From the NCBI GenBank assembly GCA_951799425.1, contig OX637397.1:12203064-12267063 (forward strand): a stretch of 64,000 nucleotides of DNA. The letters are read 5' to 3'. Position numbers and translations under genes: made by a program. The notes under the pieces were generated by a model. It saw nothing but the letters and a program-made list of their open reading frames with translations. It was not told where the DNA came from and made no database searches. This DNA comes from Ilex aquifolium (Eukaryota; Streptophyta; Magnoliopsida; Aquifoliales; Aquifoliaceae). Shown here one piece after another: positions 1-11,509 of the stretch. Within the stretch, counting starts at the first letter, position 1, and each line of letters opens with the position of its first letter.

Positions 1-334
1 ATTACCGGAAGATCTTAGTATCTCAGAAACGTGCAGCGCCGTATCAAAACGTGACACTAATAGAGCATGAGTTACAGTCGGCTGACGGGAATGTTTATAG
101 CCGTAATAGAGAGAGGTTCCTAGAAACAGGCGAGGTGGCCAAGAAAGGTGGCCTTGGCAGTTAGTGTTACCGTCTATAAATACGAAGGGGACGAGCATGT
201 TAAGTTAATTTGTTTTGTTTGCTACTTCATCACCTTTCCCGTCACTGCAATGTTATTCTGTATTCGATTTAGTTGATATTCTCATTCTGATTCTGATCTC
301 ATTATAGCCATTCTGATTTAGACCATACATTTTC
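1..334. other. Left edge, no gene recognised
   Basis: No coding region is supported here. A TATA-like stretch CTATAAATA lies at 173-181, followed by a G-rich leader, which would fit the promoter of an LTR or of a truncated gene cut by the window edge. A short sequence around CTCATTATAGCCATT occurs twice between 280 and 358. Similarity to the second duplication unit starts only at about 335, so this stretch is foreign to the duplicated segment. Confidence 0.3.
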
Positions 335-1277
335 TCATTCTGATCTCATTATAGCCATTATTTCATTAAATGAATTGTTTAACTCCTTGAGCCCAAATGT
401 GAGATTTCAAATTTTGTATGTCACTTTTAGCTCATTATATTAAAATATTTATGCTATTAATACAATAGTTAAAATTCAATCACATGACAAAACTAATGAA
501 CATTTGTTCACCAATTTTTATTTTTTTTGGGATAAAAGTCTAACTAACCTAAACTATCAGGGTACAAATTGTAAATTACAAAAATTATTATATATTACTA
601 GCATAGAATTATGTAATTGGGGTCAAATTACAATTTTAAAAAACTTGTGCAGAAGAAAATGTAGCGACGTAAATTTTTTTGAACAAGAGAGAGAATAATG
701 CTATTTAAACCTAAAAATCTTATCCCATTTGTTGAATGAGCCAGTTATGTAGTAGTATTGCCTAAAAAGGGTGAGGCGGTTGCATGAAAAAAGAGAGGTG
801 TTTTGCATGAAAATAGGTGACTTAATTCTCTATGACCTTTGAATTTGAATTAACTGTGGATCCCATCAAAATTGGAACTTGCTATTCATCCAATGGTTTT
901 AATGAAGTCAAATCATTAGGTCAATAAATGAGGTCAAATTTTTAAGTCAAAATAGCATTACTCTCACATGTAATCGCTTGTACAAAAAGTAGCTAAGGAC
1001 AAGTGTACATAACAACGTTGCATGCATGCCCTTAGTATTACAATAATTAGGAATATAAAGCATATTTTTCCACTATAGAAAAAAAGAACAATGCAGAATA
1101 TATACATAATGTACAACTAAAAATATATTTGTACAAAAGGAATGTTGGCCCGGGGCTATTACTCATTGTGGTTGGCTGGTAACTCCTATCCCCATGAGAT
1201 CACATTTTCAGGGTTGGTAAGGTGTAGGTAGGAGGACGGATAAGCTTGTCATCTCCAATTAGAGCTGGACTAAATAC

Positions 1278-2148
1278 CAATGTTATCAGAATCGGACTGA
1301 TCATCGAACCGGCAAGGGGATCGGATCAATGGTTCACTGGTTCAACCGTTGAGTTAACTGGTCGAACAGGTCATATAATAAAAAAATAAAAAAAATATGT
1401 ATAATAAATATAAAATATAATAATTTAACTAAAAAATATCTAAAATGCATACAATTTACCATTTGAATTGTCCAATAGAGCTAAGCAAGTCTAAACAAAA
1501 TGCATTGATTTTATGATTCTCAAAATCAATGATTTTTACAACATCAATTCATGGCATACCCAGCAATGTGCAGAAAAAAACACCAAATAATTTAACAAAC
1601 AACATCAGAAGGTCATCCAACATAAGGTCAGAAGGTCATCCAACATCAGCAGGTCACCCACCAAATAATTGAAAAATATAAACTATAATACACTATATTA
1701 CCCAGCCTAAGTTCTTCTTGTTCTCCGCTTATCGAAGAGCACTGATCGAAGACTGATCAAAGAGAACTGATCGAAGAGCACTGTTAACGTGGACACCTGA
1801 GTTCTTAACGTGGACGCTTGACTGATCGAAGAGTTGTGGGTGAGTGATGGTCACCTGAGTGGTGGGTGGGTGGTGGGTACACTAGGTAGTCGCCTGAGCT
1901 AGTGAGCTGTGAAGGCGATTTAGGCCAAATGCCCCCCAAATTTTTTTTTTTTAATTTATATGGAGCCCCAGAATTCAAACAGTCCGATTTGACCAAAACC
2001 GCCCGGTTCACGGGTTTAGTCCAAAACCGGCCGGTTTAATGGTTTTCTGGTGGTTTATTTCCTTATGCGGTCTAACTACAAAACCGGACCGTTTTAGGTT
2101 CCTGTTCACAGTTGAACCGGCCGGTCCGGTCCAATTTTAATAACACTG
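1278..2148. mobile_element. Non-autonomous hAT-like DNA transposon
   Basis: An 871 bp insert with imperfect terminal inverted repeats, CAATGTTATCAGAATCGGAC on the left and, reading inward from the right, CAGTGTTATTAAAATTGGAC. It is flanked by near-identical 8 bp repeats CTAAATAC (1,270-1,277) and TTAAATAC (2,149-2,156). Unit B has the uninterrupted site near 24,645-24,655, which proves a discrete insertion after the duplication. Subterminal DNA is rich in CCGG and GGTTCAACC-type motifs at both ends, and the middle has short ACTGATCGAAGAG repeats near 1,738-1,835. There is no transposase reading frame. The 8 bp target duplication points to hAT. Confidence 0.8.
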
Positions 2149-2801
2149 TTAAATACTAATTGACACAAAAAAAACATAGGTGTTCTAATACCAATTCTTA
2201 TAAATAAAAAAAAACTAACTGTGCACGATGATTTTTGCACAATAAATGAATAGACAAATTTCTCCCGTGACGGATACAAGTTTTACCTGGAAAATCGATG
2301 GTCCCGTGGCAAACAGATGTGGAAGATGGTATAAGGAGTGGTGATAAATTTCTTTTCCAACGGCCCAGACGATCGCGGAGTATCGAAATGAACTCTGTCA
2401 CTCAAAAAGAAATGTTAGAAGGGCGCCGGAATGTTTTCCGGCATGACACCTCCGACGATCAAGTTAGTACATGAGAGAGAGTTGGGAATTCACTGTTCTA
2501 TTACTTGGGTGAGAGTATGCGTACCTTAGACTTAAGTTTGTGAGAGCTATTTATACCTCCATAGAACTAATCATTATGGACAGCTGGGTCCCTTGGAGAG
2601 AAGGCTTCTCATTAGCCCATTTGGAAGGTGACATGCGGAGGACATTCCTTGGGCAGAGTATCTTTCTTGTCATGTGGAAAGAAGTTTTTGTATTGAATGC
2701 TCGGATCCCTGAGCATTTAACGTTCTCCTTTCGAAGTTTGTCGAGCAATAAATGTGTCACATCCTTCTGAATGGTCATTTAACGTTTCCTTGTGATGGCC
2801 G

Positions 2802-3250
2802 TGTAAGAAATTTTAATGATTTGTTTATGAAATTTAGAACTCATAAAATCAAGATTTAGATCATATACAAAATTTAGATCATACCTGTATGAGCCATGAT
2901 ATTTGATATCCGGATTTCTTTCTCGGAAGGGCAAGGTCTTCCTCTCATTCTTCAAATAAATAGGCGGCTCTCAATGAGACAAGTCAAATTAGGGTTATGA
3001 AGTGGAGAGAGGACTTAGCCTGCTATTTATAATGAATCTAATGAGCTCTCCCATTACGGGTCACAATTAGATTAAGACATACACTTAACCGCCTCAACCA
3101 CGTCAATTAGAAAGATGTAAATAAGTCCATCAAAATAGATCACTTAATAATATTGGGTTCATCTCATTGAATAATAAATTCAGCCCGTTTTTCACAAATT
3201 AAAAATTAACTATCAATTAATAGAAGTCCAATATAGAAAAAATTTCAACG
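2802..3250 (-). repeat. Copia 3' LTR
   Basis: A 449 bp direct repeat partner of 9,283-9,733. On the minus strand it sits just downstream of a purine-rich tract (AAGTGGGAGAA, from 3,261 down) as expected for a 3' LTR, and it ends in TTCTTACA. Confidence 0.9.
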
Positions 3251-3956
3251 TTCTCCCACTTGGACAACATTAAGTGTAGTCATTTAAAAAAATAAAATTA
3301 TATATATATATATATATTGAAAAATCACTCTTGGGCAAATTAAACAAAAACTCAATGTGGCCATAATAAAAAATATAGTCCTGAGACAACATCTCAAATA
3401 CGACCCAGTCCAATAAAACTACTATTTTCGAACCATGACACTCTTTACATCCTTTATTGACATAGGACCAATCCATGCATGATTACAAAAAATAATAATC
3501 CTATTGACGTAGATCAAGATGTGGTAGTGTAGCAAGAAAATAGCATCACAATATGTGATCTGATAAACATGTTATTTTCATTGTCAGTCCTCCAAATGAT
3601 TTTTCTTTAACAACATGTTTAAACAATAAACTAGAGAAATTCATCAGCTTTAACAATAATCTAGTATGTCTCTAACTTAAAATCGCAAGATTTTCTCAAA
3701 TTGTGTAATCAGAGACATACTACATTGACAAAATAGTCATACTTAAGACATACACCAAGTCTTAAGATTTTGTATAAATTGACTTGTCATAAATGTGCAC
3801 ACATATAACATAACAAGAATATCTTGCTAACAACAAGGATAATCATCCAAATATTTATTATTCATCAAATAGATGTATGTCAACCATAATGAGTATCAAA
3901 TATCACATATGGAATTAAATCAATATTAAAATTCTTAATACATAAATAAACTCCCA

Positions 3957-6900
3957 CTAACCAAGTTCATCAAAAGACCCTAAAATGCCAATGTTATCAA
4001 CATGTTTCTTAAAAGTTACAGGTCTCAGTCCCTTGGTTAAAGGATCAGCAAGCATTGATTTTGTGTCAATATGTTCTATCACAATGTCACATTTCTTCAC
4101 AAGATCCCTACCAGAAAGATATTTAACTTCCATATATTTAGACCCACTAGAATGTTTGTTGTTCTTTGAGAATAACACAGGTGCACTATTATCACAATAA
4201 ATTGTTAGTGTTCTAGAGATGGAATCAACAATCATAAGTCCTGAAATAAAATTCCTGAGTCATATAACTTGTGTTGCAGCTCCATAACAAGCTATAAATT
4301 CAACTTGCGTAGTGGAAGTAGCTGTGAGAGTTTGTTTAACACTCTTCCATACTATTGCTCCTCAGGCTAACATGAAAATATATCCTGAAGTGGATTTTAA
4401 ATCATCCTGACATCCAGCAAAATCTGAATCTGAGTAACCAATCACCTCAAGAAACTCTCCTATAAACAAGCATGTAATTTTTTGTTATTTGCAAGTATCT
4501 CATAACTTTCTTAGCTGCCACCCAATGATCTGATCCTGGTTTGGAAAGATATCTCCCAAGAACACTAACTACAAAAGCAATGTCAGGCCTGGTACAAACC
4601 TGTGTATACATTAAATTGCCAACAACACTCGCATAAGGTATATTCTTCATAGACTCCTTCTCAAGATCATTCTTGGGACATTGATTTAGACTGAATTTAT
4701 CACCTTTCACTACAGGTGCATCCCCAAACTTATAATTATGCATATTAAATCTTTTAAGCACACGATCTATATATGCCCTTTGAGAAAGTCCCAACAATCC
4801 ACGACTCCTATCCCGATGAATCTTAATGTCTAACACAAAAGATGTTTCCCCAAGATCTTTCATGTCAAATGTTTTGCACAACAATTGCTTAATCTCACGA
4901 AGTAAGCCCAAATCATTACTTGTAGGAAAAATATCATCAACATAAAGAAGAAGAAAAATAAATTTTCTTCCACTGACCTTAAAATATATGCATTGATCGA
5001 TTTTGTTCTCAACAAAACCAAGAGAACTTACTATCTCATCAAATTTCAAGTACCACTGACGAGAAGCCTGTTTGAGACCATAGATAGACTTCTTCAACTT
5101 GCACACAAATTGTTCATTCCCATTCTCCTTAAAACCCTCAGGCTGCATTATATAAACTTCTTCACTAAGCTCACCATTCAGGAAAGTTGTCTTCACATCC
5201 ATCTGATGAAGTTCTAGATCAAAATGAGCCACTAATGCCATAATGATCTTGAAAGAATCTTTAGTAGAGATATGTGAGAAAGTTTCATTAAAATATATAC
5301 CTTCTCTCTCGCTATACCTTTTTGCTACCAATCTAGCCTTAAATCTTTCAATATTACCTTTGGAGTCCATCTTAGTTTTAAACACCCATTTGCAGCCAAT
5401 GGGTTTACATCCCTCAGGAAGTTATACAAGCTCCCACTCTTTATTGTGTGCCATAGAATGCATCTCATCTTTCATGGCACCTACCCACATATCAGATTGA
5501 GGACAAGTAATAGCATCATAGTATGTTACTGGATCAACAATATCACCAATATCATAATCATTTTCTTAAAGGTATACATAATATTCATCAGAAATAACAG
5601 GTCTCCTTGGTCTTGTAGACCTTCTCAAGGAAATTTCAATAGTAGGCTCTAAAGGTTGAGGAGCCTTAATAGGAACAGAAGGGTCAATTGCAGGAACAGG
5701 AGGATCAACAACTGGAGCAGGAAAATTAACAACAGGAGTAGGTATAATATTCTCTTGCACAACAGGTAAAGGAATATAATCAAATTTATCTTGCTCATGC
5801 TCACTGATAGGCTGCGAGCAACCAACATCAGCAACATCAAGCTCCAGAAATATTGTTGTTAAGGACTCAACAATTTTAGTACCACGTGTAGGACAATAGA
5901 ATCGGTATCCTTTCGAATCTTCTAGGTAACCTATGAAGAAACAACAAATAGTTTTAGGATCAGTCTTTTTCTCAAAAGGGTTATAGATTTTGATCTCAGT
6001 AGGACAACTCCAGACACGAAAATGGTTAAGGCTTGGTTTCTTATTGGTCCATAATTCAAAAGGAGTTTTTGGAACAAATTTGTTAGAAACTCTATTAAGA
6101 ATGTATGAAGTTGTTTTAATGGCTTCTCCCCAAAGATAATCATATAAGTTACACTTACTCATCATGCTCCTCATCATGTCTTTAAGGGTGCGATTACGCC
6201 TTTCAGCCACACCATTCTGTTCGGGACTACCAGGCATGATATATTGGACAACAATTCTACAATCTTGCAAGTACTTGACAAATGGTCCCAAATGCTGCCC
6301 AGACATGTCATTTTTGCCATAATACTCACCACCACGGTCAAATTTAACAATTTTGATGACTTTCTCTAATTGTTTTTCTACCTCAGTCTTTTAAACTTTT
6401 CAAGAGCATCAGATTTTTCATTAATTAAATACATATATCTATAACGAGAGAAATCATTAATAAATGTAATAAAATATTTATTACCACACAAGTTACGTGA
6501 GTAAGTTCCACTGATGTCAGTGTGAATGATTTCTAAAATATCTAAATTACGCGTTGCACTTTTCTTCTTAATCTTGGTCAATTTACCCCTAATGCAGTCA
6601 ACACAAGTTTCAAGGTCTCCAAAATCAAGGGGAGGAAAAATATCATTCTTTATTAATCTTTCCACTCTTTCTCTATAAATGTGACCTAAACGTTTATATC
6701 ACAGCTATGAAGATTTTTCTTTAATGAGAGGTCTCTTAGATACAACATTCACAATATCTGAAAGATCATATTCATTATTGACAGCCAAGCATATACTATA
6801 CAGACCATCTAATAAAACACAATGACCAACAATTTTGGAATTTAAAGACAATTGAATTTTACCATTACTAAAATTAAAACAATATCCAATTTTATCAAGC

Positions 6901-7124
6901 AAGGAAACTAAAATCAAATTCCGCCTAAATGACGGTACATAAAAAGTATTTTCTAAAACAAGTTGAAAACTAGCGTCTAAATTCAACCTAACAGTTCCTA
7001 TGAACTCAACATGAACTTCATTATTATTTCCTAATTTAAGCTTGGCTTCCCCCTTCACTTGGCTTCCCTTTGCTTGTGAATCCCTGCAAAGTCGTGACAA
7101 CATGAACAGAAGCTCCACTATCAA
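3957..7124 (-). pseudogene. Copia pol remnants
   Basis: Fossil polyprotein pieces in order on the minus strand. A protease-like part lies at 6,705-7,124. A GAG-pre-integrase and integrase core part covers about 5,566-6,665, with zinc-finger-like C-x2-C residues and the integrase pattern GVAERRNRTL. Reverse transcriptase covers about 4,447-5,385, with KARLVAKRY, QMDVKTTFLNG and the catalytic YVDD motif. An RNase H tail is at 3,957-4,235. Several breaks interrupt the frame. Copia gene order (integrase before reverse transcriptase) is clear. Confidence 0.9.
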
Positions 7125-7381
7125 TCCACCAATAATTTAATGGGACATTAACTAAATTGGATTCAAAGCAAATAAAGGCTAGTGAGTTACCTTCTTCTTT
7201 ATTCTTCTTTTCTAACCAAGACTTGAATCAAGTGCACTCACTTTTCTTATGACCTCGTTTCTTGCAAAAGTAATACTTGACATCTTTTTGAATGGCAGCC
7301 TTAGGACCTCCCACATTCTAACCAGTACCATGACTTTTGAAATCCCGACCATTCTTTGGAGCATTATGATTAGGTTTTCTA

Positions 7382-8038
7382 TTATTTCCCCTGATACCCA
7401 CATTTGAAACTAGATTTAGACTGGGAAACAGACAAGACAGTTTCACTCTTTTCTTTTCTAAGTTTTTCTTCTTCAGAATCATACTTGGAGATAAGGTCAT
7501 TTATTGTGCAAGACTCGTTTTGGGTATTATAGGCAGTTTTAATTTGACTAAACTCAGGAGGCAAAGAGTTAAGAGTGTGATGAACAATAAAATCATCAGC
7601 AATAACAATTTTGAAGGCTTTGAGCTTTGTTTGAACATGGACCATTCTAAGGATATATTCCCTGACACCACCTACATTATCATATTTCATACTCGTTAAT
7701 TCATTCATTAGGCCCCTAGCTTCAGTCTTATTGGATACCTTATATCTCTCTGCTACAACGGTAAAGAACTCTTTGGCATTCTTGGTTTCAGGTAAACCAC
7801 TCATAAGGTGTTCAAAGATAGACCTTTTCATGGCAATCATACTCAGCCGATTAGATTTCTCCCACTTTGCATAAAGTTCTTTTTCTTCAGGGGAGCTCTC
7901 ACTAGTAGGTTTAACAGGTTCATTTTCTTTCAAGGCAAAGTCTATATTAGCAATTCCTAGGGCAAACTCAATATCTTGCTTCCATCTCTTATAATTAGAA
8001 CCAATCAAGACTTCAATGTTCGCATTATTATTATTCAC
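7382..8038 (-). pseudogene. Copia gag remnant
   Basis: Fossil gag of the UBN2 type. It opens with a run of asparagines and has LIGSNYKRWKQDIEFAL, a helical middle with the LMNELTSMKYDNVGGVREYI pattern, and LNSLPPEFSQIKTAYN. All are hallmarks of plant copia capsid proteins. It lies directly inside the primer-binding site end of the element at 2,802-9,733. Confidence 0.88.
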
Positions 8039-9268
8039 AGCAAAAGAGACTGTTTAATGCAACGAGAATAAAAACAATTAGCAAAATTTGGCAATAAATA
8101 AATAAAATATGTTTTGAACATAATAAGTCATATTTTATTAAGAGAGTCAAAATACATCACTACAAAACTCCCCTTTGGGTAGAGAATGCAATATGCTATA
8201 GGTCCTCTCTTTCATGAAACTAACCAATGAGAATGCTCAAGTTTCAAAAAATTTATCCCTTTTGGGCAGATAAGACCTTCTAGACTATTGTACCTCTACT
8301 ACAATGTTTCATGTCATCTCCAAATTACAATACACAACAACCCCCTTTGGGCATGTAATTGTATATTATAATTTAGAGACCATACCATAACAAAAGCATG
8401 AGAAAAGTCTATAAATTTCAATGAATGGACCACTTTGGTGGCAACCATCTACCTTAACTCATAGAATTTCCCAAACCGGGATATTATAATAAATTGCCCA
8501 TAATTAAGTATCATGTGATCAATCAATATGGGGTACTAACCAATATGTATCTCTTTAGATCACTCATCATCAATCCTTGCATTCAGGCCTCAATTATATT
8601 TTTACTATTAAAATTAAATAATTTAAATTCACATCTACCAATATTAATAAATAATATGTAGATCACAAAAAAAAAAAATTCATCGTATAAATCACTAGGG
8701 ACTAAAAATTAAAATTGTACCAACACCTTCTACAAATTATAATAATTCAATCAAAAAAAATAACAAATAATAATTGATGGGTGAGTCAAGTTTGTATTTA
8801 TTTGTCAACAAACAGTGATTGTATCATCAAATAATGATTAACAATAACATTTACTATAACACAACAACAATTGAAAAAGCATGGGTTGACTATTCAAAGT
8901 CTACCACCTAAAAGGTATTTAATAATAATTTCATACCCAAAACTAACTGCAATCTCTGCACCTGAAGTAATATAGAATTCAATTCATAAAAAAAAGTACA
9001 TGACTTTCGACTTCTGTGATTAATCCCATGGAGTCCGTACTATAAAGATAATTAAAAAAAAAACCTTCATATAGGGCGGTGGTCCACTGCCACCATTGTT
9101 CAAGATTTTCTGACTTTAGAATTAAAGGGATGTATTACCATTGACGGCAACTGGGCGTTGAGAAAAATTGGTGTTGTCAATGTCACAAAAATAGGTTTCC
9201 AAATTCCCGAATTGTATAAATAAAATTATAAAACAAATTTTATTGGGTTCTAAATTCATATACGATAG

Positions 9269-9280
9269 GCTCTGATACCA
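9269..9280 (-). other. Copia primer-binding site
   Basis: Read on the minus strand it is TGGTATCAGAGC, the sequence complementary to the 3' end of plant initiator methionine tRNA, two bases inside the 5' LTR. This fixes the element's orientation. Confidence 0.9.
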
Positions 9281-9282
9281 CA

Positions 9283-9733
9283 TGTAAGAAATTTTAATAT
9301 TTCGTATATAAAATTTAGAACTCTTAAATTCAAGATTTAGATCATATACAAGATTTAGATCATACCTGTATGAGCTATGATATTCGATCTCCAGATTTCT
9401 TTCGCGGAAGGGCAAAGTCTTCATCTCCTTCTTCAAATCAATAGACGACTCTTAATGTGATAAGCCAAATTAGAGTTATGAAATAGAGAGAGGACCTAAC
9501 CTGCTATTTATAATGAATCTAATGGGCTCTCACATTACGAGCCACAATTAGATTAAGGCATATACTTAACCGCCTCAACCACATCAATTGAAAAGATGTA
9601 AATAAACCCATCAAAATAGATCATTTAATAATATTGAGCTCATCTCATTGGACCACAAATTCAGCCCGTTTTTTCACAAACTAAAAATTAACTATCAATT
9701 AATGAAAGTCCAATATAGAAAAAAATTCCAACA
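9283..9733 (-). repeat. Copia 5' LTR
   Basis: A 451 bp repeat matching 2,802-3,250. On the minus strand it starts TGTTGGAATT and ends TTCTTACA, the canonical TG...CA form. It is followed by the primer-binding site, so it is the 5' LTR. Confidence 0.9.
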
Positions 9734-9969
9734 GGCCACGCACGCGCAGGGGCACCCTTGTCCATTGACTCTCAATTCTGTGCTCTGCACCTCGTGCATC
9801 TCTATTATTGGTCACTAACCTGCTCTTTCTGTCATTCCGACTGTCTTGGGAAAAGGAGTCAATGATTATTAACTAATTTCGATTCCAAGTCACGATAACT
9901 GTCAAAACCACCATTCATACCTCGCCAGCGTGAGGGGTCTGGAGTCAATGAGACATGCCTGGCAAAGGA

Positions 9970-10245
9970 CCTTGGGGTATCTCGCAAGCCGAGGACACGT
10001 GTTGAGCGGCTGGGGCTCCGGGGGTCCCTGATGTCGAAGACAAGTGTCAATATAGAAAATGCTTCTAGGGGAAATCATGTCGAGAACACGCGTCAAATGC
10101 AAGGAGCTCCGAGGGAGACACATGCCGAGTACACGTGTCAGACGCAGAGGGCTCCGAGGAGATATGTGCCGAGGGCACTTACCACTCACAAGGGGTCCCG
10201 AGGGGAACTGACGCCGAAGACACGTGTCAGTCCATGGTGTGCCCA
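9970..10245. repeat. About 45 bp tandem repeats with G-boxes, in the solo LTR
   Basis: Six imperfect units recur with starts near 9,991, 10,036, 10,082, 10,127, 10,171 and 10,216 (spacing 44-46 bp). Each carries a variant of GCCGAGNACACGTGTCA followed by GGCTCCGAGG. Three contain a perfect CACGTG G-box, the core bound by bZIP and bHLH factors. Because 45 is divisible by three, the array stays open in several frames, which explains the apparent ORFs there. In the minus-strand LTR it falls in the U3 part upstream of the TATA box, so it could be an old enhancer array. Confidence 0.75.
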
Positions 10246-10350
10246 TGTCAACCAAGCTGAGGGCGGGTGTCAACTCCCTATTGATTCTAAGAAATGTCCC
10301 ATCACTAACTTTCCTGAAAATCAAACATGGCAAAAAAATTGAACTCTTTT

Positions 10351-10785
10351 CTAATTTACTTGAGATGACTCTGATGCAGAAGATGCACACCCCCCAACCC
10401 AACCTTGTTCTTTCCTCTTTTCAATTGTAGACAATAGTACTTGTAAAAAGTCCACTGCTTCTTCCTTGCATGTGAACTCCAAGATGGTTTGAAAAAGTGG
10501 GAGTGGGTTTGGGGAATGTTTTCCACCCACTCTTTTTTGTTTGTGTTGGTTTTGCCTCAACAATGTATCTGAACCGCTTCCAACAATATGTACCACTTCT
10601 TCCTCAATACCAGCATAGATTACATAATCCATTCCAGTCTCTAATTCTATCACCCACTCCGGATCAGCAGAAATTCCTCTAAACTCAGGCCTACCCAATT
10701 TCACCAAACTGGAGAAACAAACCACTAAGATTAGTTTCCTGGTGAGAATAATATATTTACCACCCTGTTTAAGTGCTTTTCTCAT
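10351..10785 (-). pseudogene. VPS13-like C-terminal fragment, unit A
   Basis: An open stretch with LKQGGKYIILTRKLILVV, PEFRGISADPEWVIE, VVHIVGSGSDTLLRQNQH, LPLFQTILEFTCKEEA and LLSTIEKRKEQGW. From memory this pattern resembles the extreme C-terminal (PH-like) part of plant VPS13-type lipid-transfer proteins, which act at membrane contact sites. Only about 140 residues are present of a protein that normally has thousands, so this is a captured gene fragment, not a gene. A homologous copy sits at 24,753-25,190 in unit B, so capture predates the duplication. It lies on the same strand as, and about 700 bp downstream of, the TNL gene. The family call is tentative. Confidence 0.55.
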
Positions 10786-10999
10786 GACTAATGTCTCATC
10801 TTTTATTAGACTGATGTGTATTAACCAAAACTGATTACAAATTTGTCTAAATGGGGTATGTGCCTAAGTTAACTTTCACATTAACCCACCATTTGGTTGT
10901 AGTTCACCTAAAACTACATCATTTTAATGTAATTGATTTACTGCACTTATTTTCTATGTACCAAATAAAACATCATATTAAACTTAAATAAATAAAAAT

Positions 11000-11197
11000 G
11001 ACACCGTATTGAACTAAAGTATTTGCTTCGGCTTTTTTGTTTCGGCTCAATACCGAAGCAAATACTCATCTTTTTTTGCTTTGGGCCTCTTGCCTATGCA
11101 AATATTGGATTTCTTTGCTTCGATAGATTATACCGACGAAAAAATGAATGCCGAAGCAAAAAAAAATCCGACTCAAAAGCCCATTTTTCTTGTAGTG
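11000..11197. mobile_element. Truncated CACTA-type element end, unit A
   Basis: This ends on the right with TTTTTCTTGTAGTG, the inverse of the CACTACAAGAAAA terminus of CACTA elements. Inside are repeated TTGCTTCGG and CCGAAGCAAA motifs in both orientations, typical subterminal repeats. No matching left terminus was found. The same remnant is at 25,400-25,591 in unit B, so it is older than the duplication. Confidence 0.55.
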
Positions 11198-11509
11198 TTG
11201 TTTACTTGCTGAAAAAAAAATTCAGATGTGTGGTAACCTTTCGATAAATAGTTGTTAAATGAAAATTCTCTAACAATCATTTCAACCACCAAAAACTAAG
11301 TAAAACATATCACATAGCATTATTGATAAATACCAACATACATATTAATATACATACATCAACTTAAACACATTTTCAATTAATTGTGCTTGGTGTTCAA
11401 ATTCGAGTTGAATCCGGCTCAATCCTCAATCTTTACCATATTTCTCTTCCAAGTTGCTGCCCGATTCCATTAGATCAAAGTCGCAACTTCTCTTAGGATG
11501 TAAGTAATC

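Larger units (their letters stand above)
2802..9733 (-). mobile_element. Ty1/copia LTR retrotransposon, decayed but structurally complete
   Basis: Fossil element, 6.9 kb, minus strand. Parts in element order: 5' LTR 9,283-9,733; primer-binding site 9,269-9,280 (TGGTATCAGAGC when read on the minus strand, matching initiator methionine tRNA); gag 7,382-8,038; protease, integrase and reverse transcriptase-RNase H in pieces from about 7,124 to 3,957; purine tract next to 3,251; 3' LTR 2,802-3,250. Flanks GGCCG and GGCCA look like a slightly diverged 5 bp target duplication. The reading frame is broken in about half a dozen places. By eye the LTRs differ at about 50 of about 450 sites (about 12%). 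With an assumed 0.7-1.3e-8 substitutions per site per year, that suggests roughly 5-9 million years. Confidence 0.93.
2220..10304 (-). mobile_element. Gypsy-type solo LTR, split by a nested copia element
   Basis: Fossil element. It starts TGTGCACG and ends CCCATCA on the plus strand, flanked by the 5 bp target duplication CTAAC (2,215-2,219 and 10,305-10,309). Without the nested copia element (2,802-9,733) it is about 1.15 kb. Reading on the minus strand it has TG...CA ends, a G-box repeat array in the U3-like part, a TATA box (TATAAATAG) near 2,548-2,556 and a CCGGAA-rich leader. No internal gypsy genes remain, so it is a solo LTR. Unit B has the empty site near 24,700-24,710, so insertion followed the duplication. 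Confidence 0.85.

Noticed and set aside
9970-10245. CRISPR-like regular repeats
   Set aside because: Units are adjacent and imperfect with no unique spacers, and the context is a plant LTR; they are ordinary tandem repeats.
9902-10402. Long open frames on both strands through the G-box array
   Set aside because: The repeat period is a multiple of three without stops, so frames stay open by composition; no protein domain is visible.
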